From Kudoa neothunni (Eukaryota; Cnidaria): a DNA stretch of 64,000 nucleotides. Shown here one piece after another: positions 1 through 13,371 of this stretch. The stretch spans positions 3,038,001 through 3,102,000 of the forward strand of contig OZ199838.1 of NCBI GenBank assembly GCA_964304625.1, written 5' to 3'. The notes below the pieces were generated by a model. The model was not told where the DNA came from, did no database searches, and worked only from the letters and a program-made list of their open reading frames with translations. Position numbers and translations under genes: made by a program. Numbering within the stretch: position 1 is the stretch's first letter; every line of letters begins with the position of its first letter.

Positions 1-160
1 CAAATATTTTTTTATTTCTTCGTCCTTACATCCATAAAAAATTAGATCCATGTAGAGCAGGAGTAAAATGATTAAATTACAGAAAACACTTTGTGGTTAT
101 CATTGGAAGAGATAATTATTTTGTTTTGAGTGGCTATAGTTTCAAGCATCCTAATGAGAA

Positions 161-1310
161 TCAACAACTGCAACTCACTACTATCCATCCATACGCTCTC
201 TCATAACTTTTATAGTGGTTGTACATATGAATGTAGATATCTTGAACGGTTGTTGGGAACGGAAATACAGTTGGATGATGATCGGGATTGTTGTCATTAG
301 TGGAATCATTCTCAGAATTGTTATCTATAAATGAGGAAGGAGAAGTTGGTGTCACACTTGTAACGGGTTCGTCATCTTGACTGGCAGTGATCTTTTCTGG
401 AACGATGGCTGCCGTATTATTGTGATTCTGTGGTTGGTCCTGAGGAGTAGTCGACATAGTTTCCATCACTTTATCAATAGAAGCCATGCTGTTTCCATCC
501 ATCGTTGGAAAATCAGATTCATCAAATTGGCAATTTTTATGTGTAACGTTGTCACCAACAACAGTCAATGGTGATGTAGTTGTTGTTGTTGTTGTTGTTG
601 GCGGTTGGTCATTCTGTCGCATTGATTACACTTGAACAAATAAATAAATATTCATACCTGTTTGGATGGATTGTTTGTGCTGCTAATAACACCACCAAAC
701 ATACCTGTCGGTCGAGTGAAATTAAATCGATTGTATACAACAGGTGTGGTGAATTTTTTTGGATGAGAAGATCCAGTGGATTGTTTGTTCCCGCTGCCAC
801 CAACTCCACGACTATTTGTGTGGTTTTTTTGATGATGGAAATTCGATCTAGAATTGTTATAGCCAGTTTCGTTGTGGTGGGTTGTTGAAGAAATTGATTC
901 CTCGGCTCCATCTACCGACATATTAACAGGATAGCATGCTACAGGTGGCTGTGATTTGTGTCTGTTATTAAGGTGATTTGAAGCTCTGGCACCGGTTCCA
1001 ACCATGTTGGAAAAATATCTTTTTGGATTGGTACCAAACGACGGTTGCATTCCAAAATTAGAACCAACGGACGCTAAAAATTAGCATTATTTCCCATAAC
1101 AGCGAAGCAATTGAAAAAATATTTGTTACCAGGTCTAACTCTATTTGTTCTATTGTTGGAATATTTTCTGTCGGTGTACAGTTGCTGGCTTTCACCTGTT
1201 GTGGAATAATTGTCATATCTACGGGACATCACTGTCGAGTGCATGCGTAACGCCGGAATCAAAGACGATTTAGGTGGTGGTGTTTGCGTGGGTTCATTTT
1301 TGAGGGTAAT
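161..1310 (-). CDS. Low-complexity Asn/Ser/Thr-rich protein, unrecognised
   Basis: Three open segments (about 1310-1131, 1073-654 and 608-161) join through two short GT-AG introns: about 57 nt near 1130-1074 and about 44 nt near 652-609. Both keep the frame. The product is about 350 residues, rich in Asn, Ser, Thr, His and Pro, with a run of eight Thr just after the second intron and patches such as NSRSNFHHQKNH and TRPTGMFGG. I see no transmembrane segment, signal peptide or known domain. Composition suggests a disordered nuclear or RNA-associated protein, but that is inference. The 5' end is uncertain because no clear initiator was found, and the open frame starts near 1310. The gene is divergent from the small gene at 1451. 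Confidence 0.5.
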
Positions 1311-1450
1311 TACACGGAGAATAAATGCAAAAAAATACTCCTAATTCATAAGAATACACAAAATTCTCGATAAACAAATACAATACGTGGTTCATGATAT
1401 CTTCTTCGATCGTTAACCATCGGTAAATCGTCGTTGGTTAAAATTTAAAA

Positions 1451-1822
1451 ATGTATCGCCAAAGTAGGGCGTTCGCTGTGCGCCTTAAATACGGTTGGTG
1501 GGGTTACTACAAACAACGCCTGTACGAATCTCCATTCTCCACTATACATGGCACCATGCTTGCTATCTGTAAATTGACTGTTCTCCTCGATCCATTGATA
1601 TACCAATGTTGTTTTGTACATAGTGGGTCCTGCAAATATTTATCTCCATATGACCAGAGATGATATCTACAATGAATTTCGATATGATAAAAATGGTGGG
1701 TTGTAGTTATTCTGCTTCTTTTAATCTAAATGTATTATTTAGCACGTGAATACATGAAACACACGTCCTATCAAATAAGGAAAGCAATTCCGGAAGAGAA
1801 AATGGTTTATGAACTTATCTAG
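1451..1822 (+). CDS. Small basic protein of about 89 residues, possibly mitochondrial
   Basis: Three exons: about 1451-1566, 1623-1696 and 1744-1822. They join in frame through GT-AG introns of about 56 and 47 nt. The protein starts MYRQSRAFAVRLKYGWWGYY and ends EEKMVYELI. Its middle part, GPANIYLHMTRDDIYNEF, is created across the first splice. It is basic and rich in aromatic residues, with no clear transmembrane helix. Size, basic start and composition resemble small respiratory-chain or mitoribosomal subunits, but I could not match it to a family, so the mitochondrial idea is inference. The splice model is supported by open frame and consensus junctions only. It is divergent from the gene at 161-1310, with about 140 bp between them that probably holds both promoters. 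Confidence 0.5.
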
Positions 1823-2204
1823 AAATTCTGTTTTATTTTTTTTATTATTTGTTTTTTATACCTCCGCATCAATCGCGGTGATATATTTTATGATTACTCA
1901 AAGCATAGAATTTGACGCGCCAATATCGTGATTAATTTATAATCTTAACACAGCGTGACCTCGACTTTGTGTATAATCCGTTCTTGAAATGAGTTTGAAC
2001 TCCCTTCTATTTTTTTCGTTGCCAAATAATGGAAATTAGTTTAGTTCGTGATCGCGCCTCAAATATATGAATTTTTTATTGTTATTTATGAAAAAATATG
2101 CATTCGTTGTGTTTACAAAATTATAAAACATAAGTAAATATCAAATATAATATTACAAATAAAAATTATAATTAAAATTAAATTAAAAAAAATATAGGAT
2201 AAAT
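1823..2204. other. Intergenic spacer, nothing recognisable
   Basis: AT-rich sequence between the small gene and the left end of the hAT-like element. No open frame or RNA gene was seen. Confidence 0.5.
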
Positions 2205-3937
2205 CAGTGCTTCCCAACCTTTTTTAGCTGTGACCTATATTTTTTCAAACAAATATCCGGTGACCTGCGTAAATATTGTAAGTGTTTTCTAGAATTAAAA
2301 GTTATTCTTTAAATTATATTTTTATCCAGTAATATATGTGATAATTTCAATTGTATACTTTATCATAATTATTTTTAAACCGTTAATCTAAAAATATTAT
2401 TTAGCAATAATTTTACTGGATTTTTGAAGTAATAATATTCCATTTGAACCCAATATTATTAAACATTATTAAACCATCAAGCTACTCCCATATTCACTTA
2501 TCACTTGGTTTTTAATGATTTTCGTGATATTCTCGCATTTTAATTAATTAATTATTTGAATATTTTAAATATAATTTTTCTATTTGTAATATTTATTATT
2601 AGCTATTTTTACAAAATTAATTGTTGGGCTCAATTATATCATAAATGAAAATTTTAAAATTATTTGGATTTGTTAACTTTCTGCCTCCATATTCAATGCA
2701 ATGAACACAAAATGCTTGTATTTATAATTTCTTTCTATCCATATTAAATATTTAGTCGTATATTTGGAATGTTTTCTTTTAAATTCAATTAAATGTAATT
2801 ATAATTTTCAACGTCTTTCGTATAACGCGATTTCAGAATAATCGGGAGTTCACCCTTTTTCATGCAATTGCGCATGCTTCATTCACAATATATTGGTTCT
2901 TGATGTAAAATACGTTTTTGTTCTACATATGGTACACAATAAATATTATAATTTTATTTAAAAACCAATTATTTAGTTTTTAATTTTTTTCTAATTAATT
3001 TGGTAGTTAAAGCGAAAATATAAGTTCATTATTTCCCATCAATTGTCTTGAAGATTTAATTATCTTTATTGAATCCTTTATTTAAAGTCGTTGGCGAGTC
3101 TAAAATACGTGAAAAAATATATGTACAATTACATTTTTTTTAAATAATTGGTTAAAATTTTTTTCGTAAATTAAAATTGATACATATTCGAATACTTTAT
3201 TATTTTTTAAGGTTGAGCACCCTATATTATTAAAGTTGAATATTTTTTAAACTAAGTCTAATTCTATAATAATCTTCTGTTATATATAAAATAGTTACAA
3301 ACTTATCACTTCGAGTAATAAAAATCTTTAATTTCATCTAAACTTACGTTATGAACCAACAAAATTCTTTCTATAGAAGAATTTCAGATGGATAAGGCTT
3401 TTACTTTTTAGATTGGGGTTTTTAATTCCGCGAGAAAACTAAAGTGTTGTAAATGGCTTCAGTTTAATAACTAATTTTAATGTTAAGTATACTCTCTTGA
3501 AATCTTCGCATCATGTAAATATATTTTGAATGGTTTCATTTAAGTATCAAATAATTAAAAATTGAAAACGCACCACTTTTTGTCATGAAATTAAATAGGT
3601 GAATAGTTACGTGTATAAAATTCAATGAATAGACAAATTAACTCGCATATGTGTTTGATTTGTATTTGAATGAATTTTCGTTTGTACCAAAAACAAACGA
3701 ACGAAAGAATGAGAATTGTCTGCTTAGGAAACGTGTTGATCGTTTCAGATCGCATGGTGAGTTAAGTCTTTTATCGTTCCCCATCGTGATATATGCTCTG
3801 TTACTCATGAAACAACAATATGTAACTTAAGATATATTGATATAATATAAATATTATATTGATTTAAGTCCAAATTAGTCAGAAAATTTTTCAAGACCCA
3901 CACAAAATCTCATATGACCCCAGGTTGGGAAACACTA
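2205..3937. mobile_element. Non-autonomous hAT-like DNA transposon
   Basis: The left end reads CAGTGCTTCCCAACC. The right end carries the inverse, GGTTGGGAAACACTA, so the termini are 15-bp imperfect inverted repeats of the CAGTG-type hAT class. Subterminal sequence on both sides holds the 'tgacc...' wording common in hAT elements. No transposase frame is present in the 1.73 kb, so this is a deletion derivative or an old decayed copy. The 8-bp flanks (left ggataaat, right cactagcg) do not match as a target duplication, so the right boundary may be a few bases off or the duplication may have decayed. Confidence 0.6.
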
Positions 3938-4807
3938 CACTAGCGTTATCTTTCTTAAACTTAAATGATCACTTATATTAATTGTCATTAACAGTATACA
4001 CTACAGTAAAGATAGTTTACATTAAGTTTATACGTGACTAAAGGTGATATGACTTGTTTTTAAGATTGACTTGAATCGAAATTACAAAACCTCCGAAAAT
4101 AAATATAATAATCTACGATTGTTATTTCACCAATGTGGAAACTTTAAAAATTCTTTAAGCCACTTCAAACTATAGAACATTATTTTAAGATAGTGATTAA
4201 GATAAAATTAACTTTGAGTATAGAGACAGCTATGAGGAAATATTAACTTCTGTATGTATGATGTAACTTAATCTTTAAATCTGGCCTTGTGCACATATTT
4301 ATGCGAAAGAATATAAATACAATCATTTACAAGCGACCTAACTAGAGAGACCTATAGAGTATGATTTATTATGAAAAACAAATTCATTGTGACAAATTTT
4401 CCAATATATAATTGGTTTTTGCGCTATGGACTGATCATAAATATTTGTATAAATGTAAATATATATCTAGAATTTTGCCGTTATATTGTTAATAAATGAT
4501 ATTTTTTAATAAATACAATTTCGTAGATTATTATATATTGGAAATAAAATATAAGTCAGATATGTTGCCGATATTTCCACTTTTTCAAGGCGAAAAACAG
4601 CCAATACTTTAATATTTTTGAAAATATCTCAGGAGAGGGATCGCCACTAAGTAAATTATTTACGAAAAGGGTGGACGAAAAAGAAGTTTAGAGACCCCTG
4701 ACTTTATTAAATGAAAAAATGAACAACGATGAGTATGGTGACAACATGCAATATGTGAAAATATTTGAAACAAAGAAAAACATAAGACTAAAAGATAATA
4801 TTTAAAA
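3938..4807. other. Intergenic spacer 3' of TRMT11
   Basis: AT-rich sequence between the hAT-like element and the TRMT11 stop codon. It probably contains the TRMT11 3' UTR. Nothing else was recognised. Confidence 0.5.
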
Positions 4808-7441
4808 TTAGTGTGTACGTTTCGAGTTCCCATCAAAATACGCACCTCGAAAAGATTGATTGAGACGTTTAACATATAGATTGGTTGCGGATGCTGAGGA
4901 TAATAATGTGGCAATGTTTGAAGGTATAACCTTTTTCATTGTTACCAACAATCGTCCAGTGTTCGAATGCAAATGTTGTAAACTGGTGGATAAAAGCACA
5001 AAGTGGGGATGTGTCGTCGTTTTGTAGGATTGCTCAGGTCTTTAATGAAATTTAAAATGGAATCAAAAAGTTTACATCAGCCAAAATTTAAACAATAGAA
5101 CTTAACATACTCGCCAGTTATTATGACAGGTTGCCAATACACAAGATGTCCACCGTCTTTGAGGTAATTCGTAGCAAAATCAAAGAGAATAGTTATAGCA
5201 TAATCAAGATCTTCACTATTTATATTTCTAAAAAAAATAATTGAAACAATTTTTTCAATTCCTTCTTAAAAATAAATAACACTTACACATCGTCAGCACT
5301 GAGAGATTTTTCTCTTATTCCATAAGGAGCTATAAATTTGATTCATTAATTATCAATAACGCCAATTCAAATTTACGGTCAGTTACTATGGCGTCAAATT
5401 TAAATTGTGAGTTCAGCTTTATATTACCGCAGTCTCCAACCACGAATCCCAGGCATCTGTCCGTGAGACCATAATGAGAAAAATTCAAAAATATGTTTTC
5501 ATCAGACCCTAATAGAAATATTAATGAGATTTTCTAGAGAGGAGAACAGGGATGACTTTAACTAATTCTTTCAAGTCATAATAAATTTGTTCAACGTTAA
5601 TAATTCATAAAACTTATAAATTAAATTTTTTAAATCAGTTAAAGTTTAGTTGACACTCTTATACGAAGTATTATTTCAATAATAAATTTAAGCATTATTT
5701 TACAAAACTAACCACATGAATTCTGTTAATTTCATTGCGCAATTCTTACAAACACAAAAAGGGACTTAGGGTGTACACCCAAACAAGCATGTGCGGTGAA
5801 AAATGTTTCCTCGTAGACCAACATTTACTGAACTTTTAATGATTTTTTAATAATTTAAAAATTCTTTAAATTAACATGTAATAATCATCATAAGCTTAAC
5901 AAGCATTTAGGAAATGACGATTTTATCGATTTACGCAATTTCAATAATAGAATTAGAGTCGACTCATTTCAAAGTTATATTCAATCCGTTTAAGTTAACA
6001 TCTTCATCTATTGGTATACATAAATTTGATAGGTACGAAAATACGTTCCTATTTTATTATGGGAGAATCTATTATATTATATTATATTAATTATATTTGA
6101 TTTGATTTGATATGATTTGATTTGATTTGATTTGATAAATCTGTAAATGGTTTTAAATATAACAAAAATTCCACATTCGCATCATTAATGATGAATCGGT
6201 AGTGTATATAATAATAAGATAGTATAAATTTTTAAAAATATTAAAAGAACGATACCACATGCCTTATTTACATATGAGAAAATATTCTCATTATTTTTTA
6301 ATCCTCTTAAAATAAGGGTTCAATTATCGAAAAAAAATCCCAGATTTTTTTTAATAAATTTATGTATGGTGAATACGTAAATATTAATTTTCAAATGTGA
6401 GATATCAAAAATTAAGTCACTATATTTTAAATGTTATTGATATAAAATAAACATTCTTTAGTAATTATTTAAGAATTGTACATAATTCATGTAGGAGATT
6501 ATTAATTAACTCAAGCTTGAAAGTCATTAAATAAGTGTCCAACCTAACAACTGACGATTTTCTCTGAATGAATAAGAATATATCTTTAATATTGTAATTT
6601 ATAAATGCAAGGCTCCATCAATGTTATCGTTATCGTGGGAAAACCTCAAAAAAATTCTAAAAATCGTTGAAAATAATACACTGACTATTAAGTTAATTCT
6701 AGCACATAGTTAATGAAAACACCTCATTAAAAGATCAAGTAATTCATATAATATGACTCAAAATATTTAGACAGTATCCTGGATATCTTTATACGTCAGT
6801 CTCAGCCTTCATATTGTTAAATTAGGTATCGATTTTTTATAATATTAAGTGTCTAAAATTATCATATTACCACAACTGATAGAGTTTGGTTATATTTTAT
6901 AATTAGAAATAATAAATTAGATCAATCCACAAGTGAGAAAAAAATTATATTACACATTCACAAATAAAATTTTCAAAAAGAACAATTAATCCTTGGCGAG
7001 TATCTAACATAATGTAATGATAGATGATACATAAAATTCTAAATTTTAATAAATGGCTATTTGGCGCTAATTTTAAAGTTCGAAAGATGCCAAATTGTTC
7101 CCTTGGAAATATAATATTCTTGGATAATTTTAGGAATTAAATTCAATTAAACTTAAACTAACTTTTGAATATTTATCTCGTAGTTAATGGTTCAAGACAT
7201 ACCTCTTTGTTTTGTCCCGCACCTTGATGATTTATTTAATCCATGTAGAAGAGTATATTTTATATCAAAACCAAAAACGAACGCTCCAAAACGAGCTGCA
7301 GCAACCAAAATACCGCCTAAACGAGACAGTTGGTAATACAAATAAAAATTAATAATCACCACCATCTGTAGAATCAGATGACTAGAGCATACCTGTTCCA
7401 CAAAAAGGATCGCACACCACATCATTTGGTTTTACCTATCA

Positions 7442-7485
<44 letters not shown>

Positions 7486-10058
7486 ATAATATAAATATTA
7501 GATTTGATGAATTTCCTGACCGATACTTCAAATATGGACAGTATTACACAAAAATTACATTTGTTAAAAATGAACTAAATATATAATAGCGAAAATAAAT
7601 TAAATTTATTATCCCACGAATGTGGAATATTAATGTTCAATATTGTCCTTTTTAAAAGCCTCTCAATCTTACTCTTAATCTTAGTTGAGAAATTTAATAT
7701 TTTGTGCGAATTCTATATTTATGAAAAATCTATTAATTTTATTCGTCAGTTTTTGAAATAAAAACTAGTTATGGTATTTTAATTAATGGTGGTTTCCACA
7801 GGTAGTTAAAATTAATATTAAATGGTGTCTACGAAACATCTCCTTTAATTTACAAAGGTCTCATTTATAGAATATACTCATTAGAATCTGCTCTAATTAA
7901 TTATATCTACATTATCGCTACGTTCTAAGCTTCACGAAATAAGAAACTATAGTAATCACATCACACATTGGGATTAAATTTATACGTATAAATGGTTACC
8001 ATATTAATTCAAATAATACAAGATCATGTCATTGCTCTTGCCGAGCTCAACTAATAAAATTAGCTCTACAGTTTTCCCATTTCGATATAAAATAATTTTT
8101 AATGCTCATGTAACGAACATACATTGGATTAAAAATTATAATAAATTTATTAATGTTCCGAAGTTAATTTATGGGATCAATGAACTAAATTTAATGTGTC
8201 AAATATTCAAAAGGTGTAAAAATTTAATTATTTATTTATTTCGGCTGTAACAAACTATTTTATTTAAAAGTAGCATAACGAGAAAAATTCAAATTATTAA
8301 TAACAGAAATTAACACTTAAAATTAATAAAAAATAACAAAAATATCATTAATGGCTCTAGAAGTTTATATTATATCATCAAAATATTTAAAAACTTGATC
8401 AAGTGATAAGGATGATAAAACTCGGGAAATTTCATTAAGAAATTTTTAAAATATACTGCATCATTCATACATAATATAGAAAAAATTAAATATTCAAAAC
8501 CGAGGGAAAATTGATTCCATAAATAACTTATTTTATCCAACATGCGTTATTATATAATTATAGGTTGATTCGCAATTTTTACATTAATACAAAAATAATA
8601 CTAATATAATTCACCTAAATAATATTTAAATGTCAGAGTAACGTTAAACTCGAATTAAATCGAAAAAAACAATCATATAAATATAGACAGCAACAAATTT
8701 TATACAAAAGTAATTGACTATGTAATAAAATAACTCGATAATGCAACCCTATAATAATTTAATCACTTTGAAAAAATTTCGATCATTGATGTTGATAAAT
8801 GAATAAAAAAATATTTTTTATTATAAAAACATATTGAATAATAACCATTGTAATACAAAAATACAAATCAAGAGTCAATAACATTCACGTTTAATATTCT
8901 ATCATTTTAAAATTAATGGATACATTTATATATGTGAGCTTGTGAACATTAAAATTTAACCATATACCTGTTTACGCGCAAAATTAAATTGTTAATCAGC
9001 TTTGTTGATTATCGATTCTAATTAATTTAGATTTAGATGATTATTTTATATGCGTAGTTATAAAAATAAACAGAAAAATGTTTTAAAAAATTAATTCTAT
9101 CAATTGAAACGTACATTTTTCTTTTTTATTAGGTTACGTGAAAATAAAATCCACAATAAGAATTAAAATATATAAATATAATTAAAATGAGAAACCCACT
9201 TGAGCCTGATTGATCATAAGGAAAGACAATGTAGGATCCATGGTGGTATTCCCAATGAACGGTCTTTTCTTGGTGCAAAACTCAGTGGTTAAAGAAGCTT
9301 TTCCAGTCGCGAACTAAACATGCAAATAAATAGGACGATATCAACAATACGTGTTTATTACAAACTGCCCAAAATAAACCAAACACTGAAATTCTTTCGT
9401 CTCCGAAAAGGGAGAATAATCAAACAACAACCAATAGGATGCATCGTAATTCTTCAGAGAAACTTGATTTTTTTCAAAAGTGTTCACCAAGATTTCCTTT
9501 AACCATTTTAAGAAACAAGTTCCAATAAATATATTTATTAATTGATTAAAAATTTGTTTACATTTATAAAGTTTATTCTGTCTTGTTGACCTATTGATTT
9601 AAAAAAAGAGGCCACATCGATTCGAATAGATTTTGATGGATCGATGTCAGAATAAACCTATCTTAATGAGGTAAATAATCTAAAAAATAAAGCACCATTT
9701 TTTATCAATTAAAATATATACGCTTGTAATCAATGGTAGAATTTTTTTGAAACTAGTGGAAGTGACTGCATCCACAAGAACCCTCTTTAGGAGTACACTC
9801 CTTGAGGCAAATGTGATCACATTATCAGGATTTCCACTGGAAACCAACAAATATGGTCTATTGGTTACATCGAAATCCTCCGATTCTTCCAAATGGAGGT
9901 CTAAATTGTGGGCTTCAATGATCGAATAAAATTCCTAAATATACACAATACACAATGGATCCAATTATCTTGGTAAAACAAATAGTGCTATTAGTTATGA
10001 ATACTTTGATTCGAAAATTGGTAAATTTATTGCTGTAGCAAAATAAATATATCCTCAT
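4808..10058 (-). CDS. TRMT11: tRNA (guanine-10-N2)-methyltransferase catalytic subunit (Trm11)
   Basis: Trm11, with Trm112, methylates G10 of tRNAs from S-adenosylmethionine. Exon 1 (10058-10005) encodes MRIYLFCYSNKFTNF. Exon 2 (about 9934-9722) holds the N-terminal THUMP-side block FASRSVLLKRVLVDA. Exons near 9500-9200 give LVYFGQ and KKRPFIGNTTMDPTLSFLM. The SAM motif DPFCGTGG is split by an intron (7420/7325) and continues GILVAAARFGAFVFGFDI. The 5520-5370 exon gives DENIFLNFSHYGL and runs into TDPPYGIRE, the catalytic D/NPPY motif, split by a short intron. C-terminal exons end at 4808. Two introns are long (about 1.75 kb at 9200-7440 and 1.65 kb at 7190-5520) while the rest are short. All hallmark motifs are intact. 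The region upstream of 10058 looks non-coding, so this start is preferred. Confidence 0.88.
5520..7190 (-). other. Long intron of TRMT11
   Basis: This non-coding, AT-rich stretch separates the exon with FGFDIKYTLLHGLN from the exon with DENIFLNFSHYGL, which are contiguous in the family. It contains a TTTGA/TATAT simple-repeat tract at about 6065-6136. No transposon ends or RNA genes were recognised. Confidence 0.65.
7440..9200 (-). other. Second long intron of TRMT11
   Basis: AT-rich non-coding stretch between the exon ending in SFLMINQAQ and the exon beginning near KPNDVVCDPF. These two pieces are adjacent in Trm11 proteins, so the gap is intronic. An AAT microsatellite lies just inside its 3' part (about 7445-7490). 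The frame at 8026-8250 on the plus strand looks like chance. Confidence 0.65.
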
Positions 10059-12640
10059 TCTATGAGGTGATTGATGGGATCTGGATTAGTGAGGCGGCTG
10101 ACAATCACCAAAAAATGACAGCGCATTCCAAGTCAAAATAATATTAATTTCGATTTTTATTTGTGTAAAAATGTAATTTTTAAGACTCAAAATTCAATAG
10201 ATTATTATCAAGTCGTTTATTATTTCCAAGGGAAACAATAAATTATTAAAAACATATCTGTATCAGTGTGGTTTCACTCTTGTTTATTTTTATCAATATT
10301 TATGTGTTACAATAATAATTAAGGCTTAGATATTATATTTACATTTTAACTCACTCTAATACTCGATTATAAATTATCCGGGCGTGTTTTTTAATGGTAA
10401 TGTGATTAAGCAATAATAATAATAACCTTTGTAGATGTTTGTATTGCGTAAGTTAAATTAGAACGAACTTAAATTATAAGAAAAGATATTATTATTTTAT
10501 AATATTATAAAAAAAGAATTGCCTTGGCATTCGTCTAATGAAGGCTGGCTGGCTGGCTGGTTGATGTATGAGACCAGAGGAAGGTAAGATCTCTCTGAAG
10601 TTTTCACTGAAACCCGTATTCAGAATGTCTTATCATCTTTCTTTTTATGTTATCGACTTGTAATTATGATTGAAAGAAGCCGCGTTTTCTATAATATTCG
10701 TAGTTTTATCGCAATCTAAAATCTGATGCGAATTATCCTTTTCGTTTTTAATCTTCGTTTATAATATAAATGAATATGAAAAAAATAGTGCATTCTGGTG
10801 CTCTATTCCGAATATTTTCTCAAAATTCTTTTTTAAATATTATATTGATTTTTATATATTGGAAAAAAATTGAAAATAATGTCAGGAATTATAACATTAG
10901 AAAATACATTCAAAAATAATGCTTTCAAAAACAATGATTTTTGTTTTTATGCATAATCTTAATATTTTTACAAGATTTGGGTTTTTATATAATTAGTCAT
11001 AGTTCTAAAATATTCGTATATATAATATTTGAAATGTTAGGGAGTTCATTTAAAAAATTTATACAATAATTAATATTCTGAATTATCCAATAAACTATTA
11101 TTGTCATTATTTATAATTATATAATCGAATTATTTCAGAATTAAAAATATATATACTAAAACTCAACCTGTTGTACCTCTTTTGAAAAACTTTAGTTCTT
11201 AAAATTTTTTGACATGGGATGATTTTGAAAATGAGAAGTTGACATCGAAATTGACACCAAAATACAAAAAAACGATCGATACAAACATATTAAATATATA
11301 TATATATATATATATATGTCATAGTTTACCAATCAGATACATAATAAATTTCCAATGTATATTAAACTATGAATATTAAAATGAAATTTTTCCATGATCA
11401 TTAGACATACGAATATGATTTTTATTTAATTTTCATTTTTTGCTATAATTTTTTATGGTAATGGCTTCCAAATTTTACTTTGGCATTTTAACTCCTTAAA
11501 TCGTTTCAATCAACCAATTTTACGTAATTTATTATCTTCATAACACGAGAAAGACATTTTGGCATGAAAGGATGGAGATAAAATATAAATGTAAATAAAT
11601 TCAAAAACAGATATCTCAGTATCTACATAAACTTATATTAAGTGTGTTAGAGAAGAAGAAAAAAAGGATCATCGGACAATATTGTCCATTTAATCTTTTA
11701 TTAATATAAATACAACTTTTTGGTGGCATTAATATATCGCATTATCGTGTAAATATTTAAATTTTGTTGATTAAATTCAACTTTAAAAATCTATATTTAA
11801 TAAGTTATGGTTAAAAAATATGCTTTATCTTAAAATTCGGCTAGTGCAAAATCCAAAATAGCTTAAAATATTTATAAATTTACCTGAGTTTCTCTTTGCT
11901 ATTTAATATTACTTAAAAGGGATATAAATTTTAAATGTAAAAACCTAGTGATTGATTATATTTGTGTGCGCATGCGCAAGATATGCGATGGATTTATCGC
12001 TGATCTTTATTATTCTTTATTTAATTAAAATATAAACTTATATATTTATAAATCATAAATTCCCCCTATTTCTATTTGACATATTTTATTTAATCAAAAA
12101 ATTCCAAATAAATGAGTTTATTGGTGATATTTCAAATATTACCCAGTGTTTAATTTTGTGAGATGTAAAGATAAAAAACCAATTTTCATAAAATTCTTTT
12201 TATAAACTCCAAAGCTTGGGGAAATTTATAATATATCCAACAAATATTTCGCATTAGTCAACCTTTCGTACGTATTTTTTGATACCGCACTTACATTACA
12301 ATCAGTGTATAGAAATCTATATTATAATATTTAACTAGTAAAAGTTTGATGAGCTAATTTTCAAAAAATAATACCCCTGCCTAGGCAGATATCACATGCA
12401 CCTCAATGCTACCTTATTATATGAGTGTACCAATTATTACTATTCATTTTTAAAATAATTAATGAATATATTAAAGCAAAATAAAAAGAATTAACAGTAA
12501 AACTCTCTCAATTTTGTAAAAAATTGAAGAAAAGCACTATTGCAATTAATCAAAATTCCCAGGAGAGATAGCGAAGAGTCAGAAATAATCAAATATGGTG
12601 GATTCGAGAGAATAAAATTCATAGTTCAACCATTAATATG
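10059..12640. other. Intergenic spacer with microsatellites
   Basis: AT-rich spacer with a short GGCT repeat (about 10540-10562) and an AT dinucleotide run (about 11296-11320). No gene was recognised. Confidence 0.5.
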
Positions 12641-13105
12641 AGCTGTTTTTGTCCCAAATGTACGTTGTGCAGGCGCGGGTGCTATTTGCGATTAAAAAGA
12701 ATCCGTTGCAATAGTCATTAATTGGCCGCGGAAAAGAAGCACATTGGTGTGATATTCGGGCTCAGAACTGTGTGGTTACAGCGTACACTCATTGTGGAGA
12801 TGGGGTGCACCAACAGCCAAACTCGCGTGAATAAATAGATGGTTGAATCTCCGTAACCCATCGAAAGGCAAGTAATTTGCAGTCCCCACAGAGCCAACGT
12901 CCTTAAAGGGTTAAAGGGATAGGGTGTGGGTGGTGGTCGCCCTGAGATGAGGAGGATATGTTTAGTGGGTTAAAGTCCCACACTACCGCATATAACGATA
13001 ACGATAAGGGACGGGGTTTCATGTTATTTCCTGCGTTAATCGAAGAGGTCTGACCAGCCACAACTCCCACAACCTAGCAAGTTAAAGTTAAAGTTAAAAA
13101 GTTGC
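12640..13105. repeat. GC-richer island, possible tRNA-derived SINE
   Basis: About 460 bp are clearly richer in GC than the flanks. At about 12969-12985 lies GTGGGTTAAAGTCCCAC, a 5-bp stem with a 7-nt loop like a tRNA T-arm, containing a near-match to the Pol III B box (GGTTCRANNCC). The next bases, ACTACCG, can pair with GGGTGGT about 37 nt upstream, but that spacing is too short for a full tRNA. A (GTTAAA)n-like tail lies near 13080-13098. Together these suggest a SINE or other retroposed copy. No second copy was found in the window, so the call is tentative. Confidence 0.35.
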
Positions 13106-13371
13106 GCCAGGGGTTTTACCTTGTGTGTAAAAAACATAAAAAATGATCATTCAAATAAAACGAGTTGTCAAAAACTTTAAAAAAATCGCAACTATTCGCA
13201 TGCAATTAATTTGGAAGAAAGAGAAAACCGCCCAATTAATTCACAAAATATTGTGATATATACATAAAAAATGCGCGCAATAAGTATCACATCTTTTAGT
13301 GAGGTGAAACAACAACGCTAAAAAATCTCAATGAAGTAACAAGGACATGTTATAAATATTAATGGCTGGAA

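Noticed and set aside
9320-9502. Plus-strand frame of 60 codons
   Set aside because: Antisense to the TRMT11 exon carrying LVYFGQ.
12930-12995. A complete tRNA gene around the T-arm-like hairpin
   Set aside because: Only about 37 nt separate the possible acceptor start from the T-arm, too few for D and anticodon arms, and no anticodon loop is seen.
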